From assembly GCF_963677155.1 (NCBI RefSeq), contig NZ_OY781884.1, positions 2,620,134-2,684,133 of the forward strand: a stretch of DNA of 64,000 nt. The letters run 5' to 3'. Shown piece by piece: positions 26,615-37,073 of the stretch. The number at the start of each line of letters is the position of its first letter. Position 1 is the stretch's first letter. A program made the position numbers and the translations under genes. The notes under the pieces are model-generated. The model made no database searches. It was not told the DNA's origin and worked only from the letters and a program-made list of their open reading frames with translations. This DNA comes from an uncultured Draconibacterium sp. GTDB lineage: Bacteria > Bacteroidota > Bacteroidia > Bacteroidales > Prolixibacteraceae.

Positions 26615-28471
26615 ATGGAAATTAGAAAAAAGCTGAGTTTAAGTGTTGTCTGTTTTGTGCTTGTTCAGTTGTGGGCTGTTAATAGCCACGCACAACAAAA
26701 CGAGCCGGCAAAGCCTGTTTTTAAAGATGGAGAGGCACAAATTGTAAAGGCGTTTGAAGATCCGGATTACTGGATTCGTGAAGACTTGTGGGTGGAAACC
26801 GAGTTTGATTCGGATGGTGATGGTTTGTTGGATCGTATGCATGTTGATGTTACTCGTCCGCGGCAAACCGAAAGTGAAGGTTTAAAACTTCCTGTTATTT
26901 ATAACTCAAGCCCGTATTTTGCTGGTGTTGCCGGAAACAATCCCGAGTTCTTTTGGGATGTTAAGCAGGAATTGGGTGAAAAACCAAAAGAACATGTGCA
27001 CCCACCCGAAATTCAACGTCGCGGAGAACGGCCGATTATTTCGAAGGCCCAGATAAAAACCTGGGTTCCCCGTGGTTTTGTTGTGGTGCATTCGTCGTCT
27101 CCGGGAACCGGATTGTCTGATGGCTCACCAACAGTTGGTGGCGACAATGAATCGCTGGCTCCAAAAGCTGTAATCGATTGGCTTTGCGGGCGCGCAAAAG
27201 GTTACAAAACACGACGAGGAGATGAAGAAGTTGAAGCTTACTGGTGTACAGGAAAAGTGGGAATGACCGGAACTTCGTATGAAGGAACTTTGCCTTTGGC
27301 TGCCGCAACTACCGGTGTTGAAGGACTGGAAGCTATTATACCGATTGCTCCCAACACCTCGTATTATCATTATTACCGCTCGAACGGTTTGGTGCGCTCT
27401 CCCGGAGGTTATCTTGGCGAGGATGTAGATGTTCTTTTTGATTTTATTCATAGCGGCGATATAGATAAAAGAGCCTATGCGCGTGAGCATATTCGTGATG
27501 ATGAAATGAAAAATGGTCAGGATAGGATTACCGGCGATTACAACGATTTTTGGGCCGGCCGCGATTACCTGAATGATATGGGGCCGATGAAAGCAGCCAT
27601 GCTGATGTCGCATGGTTTTAACGACTGGAATGTGCTGCCCGAGCATAGTTTGCGAATTTACGAAGCAGCGAAGGCCAAAGGTATCCCTTGCCAGATTTAT
27701 TACCATCAGGATGGTCACGGAGGACCGCCACCGCTTAGTATGATGAACCGTTGGTTTACACGCTATTTATTTGGTGTCGAGAATGGCGTGGAAAACGATC
27801 CAAAAGCATGGATTGTGCGCGAAGACGCTGATCACGATCACCCCACTCCTTATGCTGATTACCCAAATCCGGATGCCAAGCCGGTAACTTTCTTTCTAAC
27901 TTCGGGAGCACCGAAGCAAGGTGGCCTTGTTATTGAAAAACCAGCGAAGCAAACAGAAGAAACATTGGTCGATAACTATTCATTTTCGAGCGAAGCACTG
28001 GCACAGGCTGAAATTACCGAGCACCGATTAATATACGTTAGTCCGGAATTGAAAGAAGACGTGCATATCTCAGGAATACCAAAAATTACTATTAAAGCGG
28101 CCAGTAGCAAACCGGCAGTAAATCTTTCGGTTTATCTGGTTTCGTTACCCTGGAACAATCCACAATGGCGCCGTCCAAAAATTACTGATAATCTTATCAC
28201 GCGTGGCTGGGCCGATTTACAGAACTATAAATCATTGCGTGAAAGTGAGCCCTTAAAACCGGATAAATTCTACGAGATGACTTTTGAGCTGGAACCCGAT
28301 GATCAGGTGATTAAAGCCGGGCAACAGATTGGCTTGATGATTTTTTCAAGTGATAAAGATTTTACGCTTCATCCAAAACCCGGAACGGAATTAACGGTTG
28401 ATTTGAACGGAACAAGCATTGAAATTCCGGTTGTTGGAGGAGCAGAGGCATACAACAAAGCAATTCAATAA
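26615..28471 (+). CDS. Secreted S15-family Xaa-Pro dipeptidyl-peptidase (CocE/PepX-like)
   Basis: 618 residues from the ATG at 26615, with a signal peptide (NSHAQ). The alpha/beta hydrolase core has the Ser nucleophile in GMTGTSYEGTLPL, the Asp region in SHGFNDWNVLPEH and the His in YHQDGHGGPPP. The C-terminal domain is a jelly-roll (CocE/NonD type). These enzymes cut X-Pro dipeptides from peptide N-termini; some family members act on other esters. It probably works with the M1 peptidase 24 bases downstream as a peptide-degradation pair. Confidence 0.85.
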   Translation: MEIRKKLSLSVVCFVLVQLWAVNSHAQQNEPAKPVFKDGEAQIVKAFEDPDYWIREDLWVETEFDSDGDGLLDRMHVDVTRPRQTESEGLKLPVIYNSSPYFAGVAGNNPEFFWDVKQELGEKPKEHVHPPEIQRRGERPIISKAQIKTWVPRGFVVVHSSSPGTGLSDGSPTVGGDNESLAPKAVIDWLCGRAKGYKTRRGDEEVEAYWCTGKVGMTGTSYEGTLPLAAATTGVEGLEAIIPIAPNTSYYHYYRSNGLVRSPGGYLGEDVDVLFDFIHSGDIDKRAYAREHIRDDEMKNGQDRITGDYNDFWAGRDYLNDMGPMKAAMLMSHGFNDWNVLPEHSLRIYEAAKAKGIPCQIYYHQDGHGGPPPLSMMNRWFTRYLFGVENGVENDPKAWIVREDADHDHPTPYADYPNPDAKPVTFFLTSGAPKQGGLVIEKPAKQTEETLVDNYSFSSEALAQAEITEHRLIYVSPELKEDVHISGIPKITIKAASSKPAVNLSVYLVSLPWNNPQWRRPKITDNLITRGWADLQNYKSLRESEPLKPDKFYEMTFELEPDDQVIKAGQQIGLMIFSSDKDFTLHPKPGTELTVDLNGTSIEIPVVGGAEAYNKAIQ

Positions 28472-28495
28472 CACGGATTTCTAAATTGTAGTTTG

Positions 28496-30136
28496 ATGAG
28501 ACACAGATTATTTGTTGCAACATTGTTGGTTGTTTTGGGATTGAATGCAGCTGCACAAAAAACAAATTTTACGCATCAGGATTCGTTGCGCGGAAGCATC
28601 ACTCCCAGAAGAGCTTGGTGGGATCTCACTTATTATCATTTGAATGTAAAAGTAGATCCGGCTGATAGCACAATTTCCGGTAGCAACTTGATTCAATACA
28701 AGGTTTTAGAATCGAATCAGCTGATGCAGATTGATCTGCAGCCGCCAATGACTATTTCCCGAATTTCTCAAAATGGCAAGTCGCTCGATTATACACGAGA
28801 TGGCAACGCCTGGTTTGTGACATTGGAGAAAGTGCAAAAAACAAATGATGTTAACGAGCTGCTTGTAGAGTATTCTGGGAAACCAAAGATAAGTAAAAGA
28901 CCTCCGTGGGATGGAGGTATAAGTTGGAGAAAAGACGAAAATGGCAACGATTGGATTGTAAATACCAATCAGGGCGACGGTGCTAGTTTGTGGTGGCCAT
29001 GTAAAGACCATCCATACGATGAGCCCGATAGTATGTTGATAAGTGTAACGTTCCCGGATCATTTAATGGATGTATCGAACGGCCGTTTACGCGGTGTGGA
29101 GCAAAACGCTGACGGCACAAAAACGGCACACTGGTTTGTAAGCAACCCGATAAACAACTATGGCGTAAACATTAACATTGGAAACTATGCCCACTGGCAC
29201 GGAGTTTTTAAAGGCGAAAACGGCGATTTGGATTGCGATTACTGGGTGCTGAAACAAAATCTGGAAAAGGCAAAAGAGCATTTTAAACAGGCGCCAATGA
29301 TGTTAGAAGCATTCGAGCACTGGTTTGGCCCGTATCCGTTTTACGAAGATGGCTACAAGTTAGTGGAAGTGCCATATCCGGGCATGGAGCACCAAAGTTC
29401 GGTGACTTACGGAAATGGTTACCGGAATGGCTATGGTGGCCGCGATATAAGTTATTCGGGCTGGGGATTTAAATTCGATTTTATCATTATTCACGAGTCG
29501 GGGCACGAGTGGTTTGCCAATAGCATTACCAATTGGGATGAAGCTGACATGTGGATTCACGAAAGTTTTACCAATTACTCGGAAAACTTGTTTGTGGAGT
29601 ACTACTGGGGCAAAAAAGCCGGCTCGGAATATGTTCGGGGAAGCCGTCTGGGGATTCTCAATGACCGCCCTGTTATTGGAGTTTATGGCGTAAATTATCC
29701 GGGATCAGGCGATATGTACTCCAAAGGAGCGAACATGTTGCATACTTTAAGACAGGTTGTGAATGACGATGAAAAATGGCGTGGTATTTTGCGTGGTTTA
29801 AATAAAGAGTTCTATCATCAAACCGTAAAAGCCGAGCAAATCGAGGGGTATTTAATTGAACATACCGGGCTTGACCTAAATGGCTTTTTCACCCAATATT
29901 TGCGCGATACGCGAATTCCAACTTTTGAGTATGCAATGATTGATGGTAAGCTGCAGTTCAGGTGGGCAAATTGTGTCGAAAATTTTAAATTACCACTGAA
30001 AGTCTACATCAATGGAGAGCTTCAATGGCTGAATCCCTCAGCTCGCTGGCAATATTTCGACTCCGATGAAAAAGTTAAAGAGGTAGAAGTTGATAAAGAC
30101 TTTTACGTAGCTAGTTTTAAGGTGGTAGATTTATAA
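28496..30136 (+). CDS. Secreted M1-family metallopeptidase
   Basis: 546 residues from the ATG at 28496; signal peptide ends near AAAQK. Zinc motif HESGHEWF with the downstream Glu in WIHESFTNYSENL (HExxH-x18-E), plus the substrate motif GMEHQSSVTYGNGY. Gluzincin aminopeptidase of the M1 type; shorter than the full ~650-900-residue members. Follows the S15 peptidase gene. Confidence 0.9.
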   Translation: MRHRLFVATLLVVLGLNAAAQKTNFTHQDSLRGSITPRRAWWDLTYYHLNVKVDPADSTISGSNLIQYKVLESNQLMQIDLQPPMTISRISQNGKSLDYTRDGNAWFVTLEKVQKTNDVNELLVEYSGKPKISKRPPWDGGISWRKDENGNDWIVNTNQGDGASLWWPCKDHPYDEPDSMLISVTFPDHLMDVSNGRLRGVEQNADGTKTAHWFVSNPINNYGVNINIGNYAHWHGVFKGENGDLDCDYWVLKQNLEKAKEHFKQAPMMLEAFEHWFGPYPFYEDGYKLVEVPYPGMEHQSSVTYGNGYRNGYGGRDISYSGWGFKFDFIIIHESGHEWFANSITNWDEADMWIHESFTNYSENLFVEYYWGKKAGSEYVRGSRLGILNDRPVIGVYGVNYPGSGDMYSKGANMLHTLRQVVNDDEKWRGILRGLNKEFYHQTVKAEQIEGYLIEHTGLDLNGFFTQYLRDTRIPTFEYAMIDGKLQFRWANCVENFKLPLKVYINGELQWLNPSARWQYFDSDEKVKEVEVDKDFYVASFKVVDL

Positions 30137-30142
30137 AAGCAA

Positions 30143-30183
30143 AAGAGCCTTACATTAATCTTTTCAGATAAGTAAGGCTCTTT
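30143..30183 (+). terminator. Terminator after the M1 peptidase gene
   Basis: AAAGAGCCTTAC pairs with GTAAGGCTCTTT (centres near 30149 and 30177), followed by T-rich DNA. Confidence 0.85.
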
Positions 30184-30249
30184 CTATATTCGAATTGGTT
30201 AGGAAACTGGAACTGATTCAGTCCCGTCCATAAAAATTCTAATTAGTCT

Positions 30250-30480
30250 CTATTCATTAAAAGGTGCAACTCGTTGTTTTTCAGTTTGTGTGATGCGTGG
30301 TGATCTGTAATGATCCATCTCATATAAATCGAGTGTAACAAGATAATCTGATTCAAAACTTTGAGGCTCTACCATTTCTCCATGTGAATTTTCTTCCGGC
30401 AAAGTGTATAAATCATGAGAAGTAATATTTACTGTGTAGGTGAACTCCTCGGTAATAGAGAAGAAGGAATAAGCTCTCAT
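30250..30480 (-). CDS. Small hypothetical protein
   Basis: 76 residues, acidic, with no signal peptide or membrane segment (MRAYSFFSITEEFTYTVNIT). I do not recognise it. It lies alone between two terminated genes; coding is not proven, but the frame is open and not overlapped by a better one. Confidence 0.35.
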   Translation of the reverse strand: MRAYSFFSITEEFTYTVNITSHDLYTLPEENSHGEMVEPQSFESDYLVTLDLYEMDHYRSPRITQTEKQRVAPFNE

Positions 30481-30677
30481 TGTCGTTTGTTTAATTAACA
30501 GATGGACAATGAGAGCTAAAGGTTGCGTGGCTTAATCCTGATAATTTATTTGCATATAACAATGTTCATGATTCTCTGGGTTAACCCCTTCTTTGTTAAG
30601 TCCATTTTGAGTATCAAAAATGGGGACGAAACTTCTTAGTATCAGACTATTTTGCTATTTGATATGAAAAATTCGAA

Positions 30678-32915
30678 TTAATGTTCTGCTGTCATAAAAA
30701 ACTCTAGTGTTCCACCTTTCATTATGTCTTCGTGTGAAAAGAATGGTTCACTCAATATTTCGCCGTTTAGAACAACTTTTTCGATGAATTTATTTTCTTT
30801 TGAATTGTTGTGAACGATGATTTTAAAAGTACCACCCGGAACTCGCACCGAGGCTTTGTCAACAACAGGGCGGCCAATGGTATAAGTTGGGTCGCCGGGA
30901 CAAACCTGGTAAAACCCAATGGCACTTAATACATACCAGGCCGACATCTGTCCGCAATCTTCGTTACCAATTATTCCCGCAGGTTTCGGCAAATAGAAAT
31001 CGTACAACACTTGATCGAGGTATTTTTGCGTTTTCCACTTTGCGTTGGTGTAATTGTATAAGTAGGCCATGTGGTGGCTTGGCTCGTTTCCGTGCGCGTA
31101 TTGCCCAATCAAACCGGTGATATCAGCCGATGCATTTTCGCCCAGAATTTCAGAGCTGGTCGTAAACAAGCTGTCCAGACTTGATTCAAAAGCATCTTTT
31201 CCGCCAAAAAGCTCGATCATTCCATCCATATCATGTGGGGCAAAGAAGCTCCATTGATAGGCATTTCCTTCGATGTAGTCGGCATGATTGTGGTCGGAGT
31301 ATTTTGGATTAAAAGGTGTCCGCCAACTGCCATCGCCATTTTTACCGCGCATAAATCCTGTTGAGGCATCAAAATAATTTTTGTAGTATTTCGATTTTTT
31401 GTAGAACTCATCTGCTGTTTTCTCGTCGTTGGCTGCTTTGGCAATTTTAGCTACGCACCAGTCGTAATAAGCCATCTCAACACCATAAGAAACTGAAGCC
31501 GTGATAGAATCGGATGGGACAAAGCCATATTTTTCCTTGTAATAAATTTGTTTCATCATTACCTCGCTGCCGCGGGTGCCGGCATGTGCTTTTAACCATT
31601 CAGGTTGCCAGGTAGCCGATTTTACGGCTGCTTCTTTCCAATCTTGAAGGTTGGCATTCGGTACCAACCCTTTTGCCAGCGCGTCGGCCATTACCGATGT
31701 TGCCGGGTAGCCCACCATTGTTCCGGTGTAGTTCGATGCCAGTGGCCATTTAGGAAGAAGACCACCTTCGCGGTATTTTTGCACTAAAGCTTCGGCCCAT
31801 TCGCCGGCTTTTTCAGGTCGGATAATGGTAATAAGTGGATGAAAAGCTCTGAATGTATCCCACAACGAAAAAACGGTATAATTGGTAAATCCTTCCGGTG
31901 CCTGGCGGATGGTTTTGTCCATTCCTCGGTAACGACCGTCAACATCCTGTGCTGTAAATGGCGACATCATACTGTGGTACAATGCGGTGTAAAAGTTGGT
32001 TTTTATTGCTTCGTCATTTGTTGAAATGGTAATTCCCTGCAATGCTTCGCGCCATTCGGCTTTGGCTTGCTCAACAGTCGTGTCAAAATCCCAACCTGTG
32101 AGTTCTGCCTGCATATTTTTATTGGCACCGTCCTCGTCAACCACCGATAACGCTACTTTTACCAGCAGAGGTTTATCATTATCTGGAAATTTGAAATGTA
32201 GTTTGATGTCTTTCCCGGTAAGGCTGCTTTCAGTGGAAGGTTCTCCTTCAACAACTGTTTTTAGTTGATCAAATGCTTCTGAAAATTCAATTCGGTAAGC
32301 CACCAAATGATCTTCGGCCCAACCTTTAGTCAGTTGAACGCCTTCAAAAGTTTTGTCGTCAATCTGGCGAATAGTGTTATTCACAATGCTGTGCCCCCAG
32401 TTGGGTTGCAAAACGTGACCAAGGTCGAGCATTACATTTCTGTCGCTGCTGTCGTCATACGAATATTTATGAAAGCCTACACGTCTGGTAGCTGTCAATT
32501 CTGCCGTAACGTTCAGGTTTTTCAGTCGCACCTTGTAATATCCGGGCGACGCTGTTTCTTCTTTTTTATTGAATAAACCAATCGGTTTTAACTCGTCGGA
32601 ATTCGAATAGGGGAGCAAAAGCACATCACCAAGATCGCCAATTCCGGTACCACTCAGGTGCGTGTGGCTGAATCCATAGATGGTTGAATCTTCGTAGTGA
32701 TAGCCACTACTGGCATCCCAGCCCATAATATGTGTATCGGGGCTAAGCTGAACCATACCAAACGGAGTGGTTGCCCCAGGAAAAGTATGCCCGTGAAATC
32801 CAGTTCCGATAAACGGATCAACATAGTTTAGAATATCCTGTTCGGTTTGTTTTTGCTCCGAAATACATCCCGAAATCAATAAACTCAGGATGATTAGTGC
32901 AGTTAATGCTCTCAT
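30678..32915 (-). CDS. GH92 alpha-mannosidase lipoprotein
   Basis: 745 residues with a lipobox (LLISGC). GH92 features: NYVDPFIGTGFHGHTFPGAT, PFGMVQLSPDTHIMGWDASS, DGRYRGMDKTIR, GNEPSHHMAYLYNY and GNEDCGQMSAWYVLSA. GH92 enzymes are calcium-dependent exo-alpha-mannosidases acting on N-glycan or fungal mannan. It should sit at the outer or periplasmic surface. Likely partners are the mannoside MFS/GH130 pair and the PNGase F-like protein in this window. Confidence 0.93.
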   Translation of the reverse strand: MRALTALIILSLLISGCISEQKQTEQDILNYVDPFIGTGFHGHTFPGATTPFGMVQLSPDTHIMGWDASSGYHYEDSTIYGFSHTHLSGTGIGDLGDVLLLPYSNSDELKPIGLFNKKEETASPGYYKVRLKNLNVTAELTATRRVGFHKYSYDDSSDRNVMLDLGHVLQPNWGHSIVNNTIRQIDDKTFEGVQLTKGWAEDHLVAYRIEFSEAFDQLKTVVEGEPSTESSLTGKDIKLHFKFPDNDKPLLVKVALSVVDEDGANKNMQAELTGWDFDTTVEQAKAEWREALQGITISTNDEAIKTNFYTALYHSMMSPFTAQDVDGRYRGMDKTIRQAPEGFTNYTVFSLWDTFRAFHPLITIIRPEKAGEWAEALVQKYREGGLLPKWPLASNYTGTMVGYPATSVMADALAKGLVPNANLQDWKEAAVKSATWQPEWLKAHAGTRGSEVMMKQIYYKEKYGFVPSDSITASVSYGVEMAYYDWCVAKIAKAANDEKTADEFYKKSKYYKNYFDASTGFMRGKNGDGSWRTPFNPKYSDHNHADYIEGNAYQWSFFAPHDMDGMIELFGGKDAFESSLDSLFTTSSEILGENASADITGLIGQYAHGNEPSHHMAYLYNYTNAKWKTQKYLDQVLYDFYLPKPAGIIGNEDCGQMSAWYVLSAIGFYQVCPGDPTYTIGRPVVDKASVRVPGGTFKIIVHNNSKENKFIEKVVLNGEILSEPFFSHEDIMKGGTLEFFMTAEH

Positions 32916-33094
32916 TTTTTTCTTGATATAATTTTGCGCGAAGTTACTTCTTAAAAAATTTAAAAAGAAGAAAAATCGTTCGATTTCATCATTTTTATAT
33001 TACTGAAGCGATAGAGTAATAGCAATGCGAACATTTGTCATAGTGTGAATTTAAGAATTTACTACATTCACGTTCTCATAAAAAAATTGCAAAA

Positions 33095-34462
33095 ATGTTT
33101 CAGAAAGAGATTTACATTGAACGAAGAAAAGTTCTAAAGGAGAAAGTTGGGGAAGGATTGATTTTGTTATTTGGAAACGACGAATCATCGATGAATTATG
33201 CTGATAATACCTATCATTTTAGGCAAGACAGCACTTTTTTGTATTATTTTGGAATTCAGCATCCGGGTCTGGCTGCGGTAATCGATATTGATAACGACAA
33301 GGAGATTGTTTTTGGAAATGATTACACCATCGACGATATTGTGTGGATGGGACCACAACCAACCATTGCCGATCGTGCTTCGCAATGCGGTGTGTCAACG
33401 GTTTTTCCGATGAGGGAATTGGCTTCGGTTGTGGAAAAAAGCAAGAAGATTCATTTTCTGCCGCTTTACCGCCCCGAGAATAAAATAAAGTTGATGGAGC
33501 TGATTGATGTGGCGCCGAAAGATGTGGCGAATACTTACTCGTTGGAGTTGGTAAAAGTCGTGGTTAGCCAGCGCGAGATAAAATCTGTGGAAGAGATTGA
33601 ACAACTGCATCAGGCAGTTAATGTGTCGGTTGATATGCACGTTGCAGCCATGAAATTTGCTCGCCCCGGAATGACGGAAGCACAGGTAACAGCTGAAATC
33701 CATAAAGTTGCGCTGGCAGCTGGCGGAAACATTGCTTTCCCGATAATTGCCACAAAAAACGGGCAAACGTTACACAATCATTTTCATGGAAACACCATAA
33801 AAGACGGCGATCTTTTTTTGGTTGATGCCGGTTATGAAAACGAACTGAGCTACTCGGGTGATTTGTCGAGTACTTTCCCGGTAAGCAAAAAATTTACTCC
33901 CGAACAAAAGGAGATCTATGAGATTTCGCTGGCCGGACACGAAGCTGCTATTAGCGCGCTCGAATTGAACAAACCCTATAAAAACGCACACATTGCCGCA
34001 GCCACAACAATTTTTGATGGTTTGAAATCAATGGGCTTCACAAAAGGAAATGCTATGGATGCTTTTGAGGCTGGTGCGCACGCTTTGTTTTTCCCTTGTG
34101 GAACTGGTCATATGATGGGGATGGATGTACATGATATGGAAGATCTTGGTGAAGTTTGGGTAGGTTACGACGGACAACCAAAAAGTACACAGTTCGGTTT
34201 AAAATCGCTTCGCCTGGCAAAACCGCTAAGAGTCGGTCATGTTTTTACCATTGAGCCCGGAATTTACTTTATTCCTGAATTGATTGATTTGTGGCGCGAA
34301 CAGGGCAAATTCAACGATTTTATCAACTGGGAAAAGGTGGACAGTTACCGGAATTTTGGAGGAATGCGAAATGAAGAGGATTTTGTAATGACTGAAAATG
34401 GTGCGCAGCTACTTGGCAAACCAAAGCCAAAAACTATTGAAGATGTAGAAGCGCTGCGGTGA
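33095..34462 (+). CDS. Xaa-Pro aminopeptidase (M24, aminopeptidase P)
   Basis: 455 residues. The N-terminal creatinase domain is followed by the pita-bread fold with metal ligands in FLVDAGYENELSYSGDLSST (Asp, Asp), GTGHMMGMDVHDMED (His) and FTIEPGIYFIPE and EEDFVMTENG (Glu, Glu). It removes N-terminal residues before proline; cytoplasmic. Likely complements the S15 peptidase in Pro-rich peptide use. Confidence 0.92.
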   Translation: MFQKEIYIERRKVLKEKVGEGLILLFGNDESSMNYADNTYHFRQDSTFLYYFGIQHPGLAAVIDIDNDKEIVFGNDYTIDDIVWMGPQPTIADRASQCGVSTVFPMRELASVVEKSKKIHFLPLYRPENKIKLMELIDVAPKDVANTYSLELVKVVVSQREIKSVEEIEQLHQAVNVSVDMHVAAMKFARPGMTEAQVTAEIHKVALAAGGNIAFPIIATKNGQTLHNHFHGNTIKDGDLFLVDAGYENELSYSGDLSSTFPVSKKFTPEQKEIYEISLAGHEAAISALELNKPYKNAHIAAATTIFDGLKSMGFTKGNAMDAFEAGAHALFFPCGTGHMMGMDVHDMEDLGEVWVGYDGQPKSTQFGLKSLRLAKPLRVGHVFTIEPGIYFIPELIDLWREQGKFNDFINWEKVDSYRNFGGMRNEEDFVMTENGAQLLGKPKPKTIEDVEALR

Positions 34463-34578
34463 TAATGGGCTGATGCTTACGGGTTTCATGTTAAGTATGA
34501 AACTCATTGCTGTGAAACCTGTAAGCAGTAGCGATCTTAAACCAATAAAAACTTTACTTTTGCCCCAAATTAGCAACA

Positions 34579-35127
34579 ATGAAGAAGGGAAGTATTCTTG
34601 CAGTTTTGTTATTGAATTCGTTGTGGCTTTTTGCCCAAAACGAGGTAGGCCCCGAAGGACATAAACTGCTATGGGTATTTCTGTTTCTGGCAGCTATTAC
34701 CGTGGCTTTTATTGTAAGTGGCCGTTCTTTTAACAAGAAGTCGAAAAAAGAACGCAGACCATTTTTGCAATTTAAAAAGCTAAGCATCACGTTGGAGAAG
34801 GATGCAAATTTCTATCCCGATAATTTAATTCTTACCGTAAAAAATACCGGCACAACTGCTGTCGATCTGGATCAACCGCTTTTAGTATTCGATAATTTCT
34901 GGCTGAAACGTAAGTTCAAACTCAAGGGAATGGACAACTACAATTTTTATCCTTTGTATCTGGAGAGTGGAAAATCACATCAGTTAAAAATTGATCTGAA
35001 TCGGTTTTATTCGCACGATAAATCCTTAAAAAAATATCCGAAGACCAAAATTTATTTAAAAGATGTGAAGGGGAGAAGCTTGGGGAGTAAAGCGGTTTTT
35101 TTACGCAAAACATTAGTTAAATTTTAA
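34579..35127 (+). CDS. Membrane-anchored protein of unknown function
   Basis: 182 residues. A signal-like helix (LLNSLWLFAQ) and one clear membrane helix (about residues 30-46) are followed by a soluble beta-rich domain (FLQFKKLSITLEKDANFYPD, NTGTTAVDLDQPLLVFDNFW, KIYLKDVKGRSLGSKAVFL). I do not recognise the family. It precedes and overlaps the pullulanase gene start by one base, so it may share its transcript; a candidate -7 element TACTTTTG lies at 34555-34562. Confidence 0.6.
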   Translation: MKKGSILAVLLLNSLWLFAQNEVGPEGHKLLWVFLFLAAITVAFIVSGRSFNKKSKKERRPFLQFKKLSITLEKDANFYPDNLILTVKNTGTTAVDLDQPLLVFDNFWLKRKFKLKGMDNYNFYPLYLESGKSHQLKIDLNRFYSHDKSLKKYPKTKIYLKDVKGRSLGSKAVFLRKTLVKF

Positions 35128-37073
35128 TGCGAAACTGGAAATTTAACCATATCGATTTTTCAACTTATCCCGGTTATTCGGGTAAGGATTTGGGTGTTTT
35201 TTGGTCGCCCGAAAAAACCACGATAAAAATATGGGTACCTACAGCTCAAATGGTAGAATTGCGTCTGTATAAAGATGGCGTGCGTGGTGAAGCGTACCAT
35301 AAAACCAACCTGCAGAAGAACGAAAACGGCATTTGGGGCACTATTTTAACCGGCGATTACGAAGGAAAGTTCTACACTTTTAGGGTGAACGATGGCGAAT
35401 GGCTGGATGAAGTTCCGGGAATATACGCACGCTGTGTTGGTGCCAATGGGTTGCGCGGAATGATTTATAATCCAAACACCACAAATACTGAAGACTGGGT
35501 TTACGATAATGGCCCGCGTTACAACAGTTTTACCGAGGCGGTGATTTACGAAACCCACGTTCGCGATTTTTCCATTGCAGAAAATTCAGGAATTAAAAAC
35601 AAAGGCAAGTTTCTGGCATTTACCGAAGAGGGAACACGATCGCCGGAAGGGGTAAAAACCGGTATCGACCATTTAAAAGAGCTTGGGGTTACACACGTGC
35701 ATTTGTTGCCGGTGAACGATTATGTAACGGTTGACGAAGAAAAGCCACTTGAAAAATACAACTGGGGTTACGATCCCATGCATTATAATGCACTGGAAGG
35801 TTCGTATGCAACCGATCCTTACGACGGGCGCAAACGAATTGTTGAATTTAAAGAGTTGGTGAAAGCCCTGCACTCCAACGGAATTGGTGTGATTCTGGAT
35901 GTGGTTTTTAACCATACTTACTACGCCAAAGAGTCGGTTTTTAACCAAATCGTTCCGGGGTATTTTTATCGTCAGAAAGAGGATGGTTCGTTTTCAAATG
36001 CATCAGGCTGTGGCAACGAACTGGCTTCGGAGCGCGAAATGGTGCGCAAATACATTATCGACACACTCAAATATTGGGTAGAGGAATTTCATGTTGATGG
36101 TTTCCGTTTTGATTTGATGGGGATTCACGATTTGAAAACTATGCAGGAAATCCGGAAGTCCTTAGATGAAATCGACTGCGGATTATTCCTTTATGGCGAA
36201 GGTTGGGCGGCCGACCAAAGTCCGATGCCGGAATCGAAACGAGCAGTGAAAAAAAACACCTCAGCAATGCCGCGAATAGCCAGTTTTAACGACGATTTTC
36301 GCGATGCGTTAAAGGGAAATCATGGTGATAAAAAGTCGAAAGGTTTTGTTAGCGGGCTTGGTTTGCACGAAGAGGCTATAAAATTTGGAATTACTGCTGC
36401 GGTTTATCATCCACAGGTAAATTACGGATACATCGATACCGTTGAAACGGCTTGGGCTGCCGAGCCCGATCAGTGTATCAACTACGTGTCGTGCCACGAT
36501 AATTACACGCTTTGGGATAAGTTGAAACAAAGTTTGCCAAAGGCAACGGATGAGGAGTTGCGGAAGCGTGTAAAGTTGGCCGGAGCGCTGGTTTTAACTT
36601 CGCAGGGAGTACCGTTATTGAATGCTGGTGTTGATTTTTGTCGCACAAAAGGAGGTAACGGAAACTCTTATAAATCGCCCGATTCGGTAAATCAGATTGA
36701 TTGGAGCCGCAAAAATGAATACATCGATGTTTTTGAATATTTTCAAAAATTGATTCAACTGCGAAAAAATCATCCGGCATTTCGTATGACTTCTGCCGAT
36801 GCAATCAGGCGTGATTTGAATTTTTGTGCGGAGTATAAAATTGGTGTAGTTTCCTATTGTTTGGATGGAAAAGCGGTTGGCGACAACTGGTCAAAGATAT
36901 TTCTGATTTTTAATGGAAATGAGGAACAGGTTGAATTGCCTTTGCCCGAAGGCCGGTACAGAATTGTAGCTGATGGCAACAGCATTAACGAAGAAGGAAT
37001 AGAGCATGTTGAAGACAATGTTGTGGTGGAACCTGTTTCGCTAAAAATCCTTATTCACGCCGAAAAGGGGTGA
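35127..37073 (+). CDS. pulA: Type I pullulanase (GH13_14-type)
   Basis: 648 residues. An N-terminal CBM48-like domain (DLGVFWSPEKTTIKIWVPTA) is followed by a GH13 barrel with the type I pullulanase motif KYNWGYDPMHYN, then DVVFNHTYYA, DGFRFDLMG (nucleophile Asp), YGEGWA (acid/base Glu) and YVSCHDNYTLWDKL. It cuts alpha-1,6 branches of starch, glycogen or pullulan. There is no signal peptide, so it acts inside, probably on glycogen. Its end overlaps the convergent gene at 37055 by 19 bases. Confidence 0.92.
   Translation: MRNWKFNHIDFSTYPGYSGKDLGVFWSPEKTTIKIWVPTAQMVELRLYKDGVRGEAYHKTNLQKNENGIWGTILTGDYEGKFYTFRVNDGEWLDEVPGIYARCVGANGLRGMIYNPNTTNTEDWVYDNGPRYNSFTEAVIYETHVRDFSIAENSGIKNKGKFLAFTEEGTRSPEGVKTGIDHLKELGVTHVHLLPVNDYVTVDEEKPLEKYNWGYDPMHYNALEGSYATDPYDGRKRIVEFKELVKALHSNGIGVILDVVFNHTYYAKESVFNQIVPGYFYRQKEDGSFSNASGCGNELASEREMVRKYIIDTLKYWVEEFHVDGFRFDLMGIHDLKTMQEIRKSLDEIDCGLFLYGEGWAADQSPMPESKRAVKKNTSAMPRIASFNDDFRDALKGNHGDKKSKGFVSGLGLHEEAIKFGITAAVYHPQVNYGYIDTVETAWAAEPDQCINYVSCHDNYTLWDKLKQSLPKATDEELRKRVKLAGALVLTSQGVPLLNAGVDFCRTKGGNGNSYKSPDSVNQIDWSRKNEYIDVFEYFQKLIQLRKNHPAFRMTSADAIRRDLNFCAEYKIGVVSYCLDGKAVGDNWSKIFLIFNGNEEQVELPLPEGRYRIVADGNSINEEGIEHVEDNVVVEPVSLKILIHAEKG

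Noticed and set aside
34473-34664. Plus-strand 63-codon frame after aminopeptidase P
   Set aside because: Overlaps the start of the better-supported membrane protein gene at 34579 in another frame and has no family signal.
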